NCBI GenBank assembly: GCA_016784965.1
Contig: JADHTQ010000041.1
Coordinates: forward strand, 1 to 41,125
Direction: 5' to 3'
DNA length: 41,125 nucleotides
DNA from: Bacteriovoracaceae bacterium
Lineage (GTDB): Bacteria; Bdellovibrionota; Bacteriovoracia; Bacteriovoracales; Bacteriovoracaceae
The notes below the pieces were generated by a model, which saw only the letters and a list, made by a program, of their open reading frames with translations, was not told where the DNA came from and did not search any database. This document shows positions 40,923 to 41,125 of this stretch, piece after piece. The position numbers were made by a program, and so were the translations under genes. The stretch's first letter is position 1, and the number at the start of each line of letters is the position of its first letter.

Positions 40923-41125
40923 TTTTATGGTGGCAACTTCCTTTTTTAAAGTAATTAATATTGTAGAGAGTTTTCGATATCTTCTTTTTACCTGAATTTT
41001 TCATCCTAAACTTGATCTGATCTTCAAATACCTGTCCTGGTCATTGACATGGTCATTTTTACGATATTTTTCCTTAAGCAGTCTGCAAACAATAAATGTT
41101 GGCCTATTATACAAAGAAAAGTATG
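40923..41125. other. Window end, no gene seen
   Basis: Apart from the possible N-terminal extension of the preceding minus-strand gene (to about 41003), I see no coding frame, hairpin or RNA gene here. Confidence 0.5.

Overview
This AT-rich 41-kb window reads like a Gram-negative chromosome. It has many Sec and lipoprotein signal peptides, an outer-membrane style secreted repertoire and a tgt-yajC-secD-secF operon. The low GC, frequent GGCC words, a prepilin-like protein with a phage S74 chaperone tail, a Tim44/zinc-ribbon/TerB protein and a RAYT-type transposase would fit a Bdellovibrionota lineage near Bacteriovoracaceae. That placement is inference from style, not from a marker-gene comparison.

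Left part (1-10.9 kb) is accessory and heavily rearranged. It holds a 5'-truncated serine hydrolase, a SAM methyltransferase, a CapA-family protein, an alpha/beta hydrolase with a cysteine at the nucleophile elbow, and a diverged 3' copy of capA. Then comes a toxin-tail/immunity graveyard. A 501-bp leader (promoter region plus the first codons of a secreted protein) occurs twice in direct orientation, 2923 bp apart with no net indel. Between and behind the copies lie small secreted proteins, two headless toxin-like C-terminal tails each followed immediately by a probable immunity gene, further immunity-like genes (one DUF4288-like), an IS6-type transposase relic and a tyrosine-recombinase C-terminal relic. 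This looks like recombination-driven swapping of polymorphic toxin tails.

Middle part (10.9-19.8 kb) holds an orphan molybdenum hydroxylase large subunit, a HepT/MntA toxin-antitoxin pair with a near-consensus, apparently leaderless promoter and a TGCAC-N9-GTGCA operator, a Tim44-like/zinc-ribbon/TerB membrane protein, a secreted PHB-depolymerase-like esterase and several secreted or lipidated proteins of unknown function.

The most interesting block is 19.9-24.8 kb. It is a compact four-gene operon encoding a small secreted protein or peptide, a family-5 solute-binding lipoprotein, a YcaO-family protein, and a membrane hybrid histidine kinase with two receiver domains. The junctions are 2 bp apart, 11 bp overlapping and 3 bp apart. 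A 14-bp perfect palindrome overlaps the probable -35 box. I know of no described system with this composition. A peptide-sensing or peptide-modifying signalling role is a hypothesis.

Right part (25-41 kb) is mostly ordinary: a RAYT-like transposase, the prepilin-S74 fusion, a large lipoprotein, small secreted proteins, tgt-yajC-secD-secF, then a ROK sugar kinase-malQ-dsbD-like run and a CBS-pair protein. A 112-nt multibranched inverted-repeat structure lies in the 27.2-27.4 kb intergenic region. No tRNA, rRNA or CRISPR array was seen.
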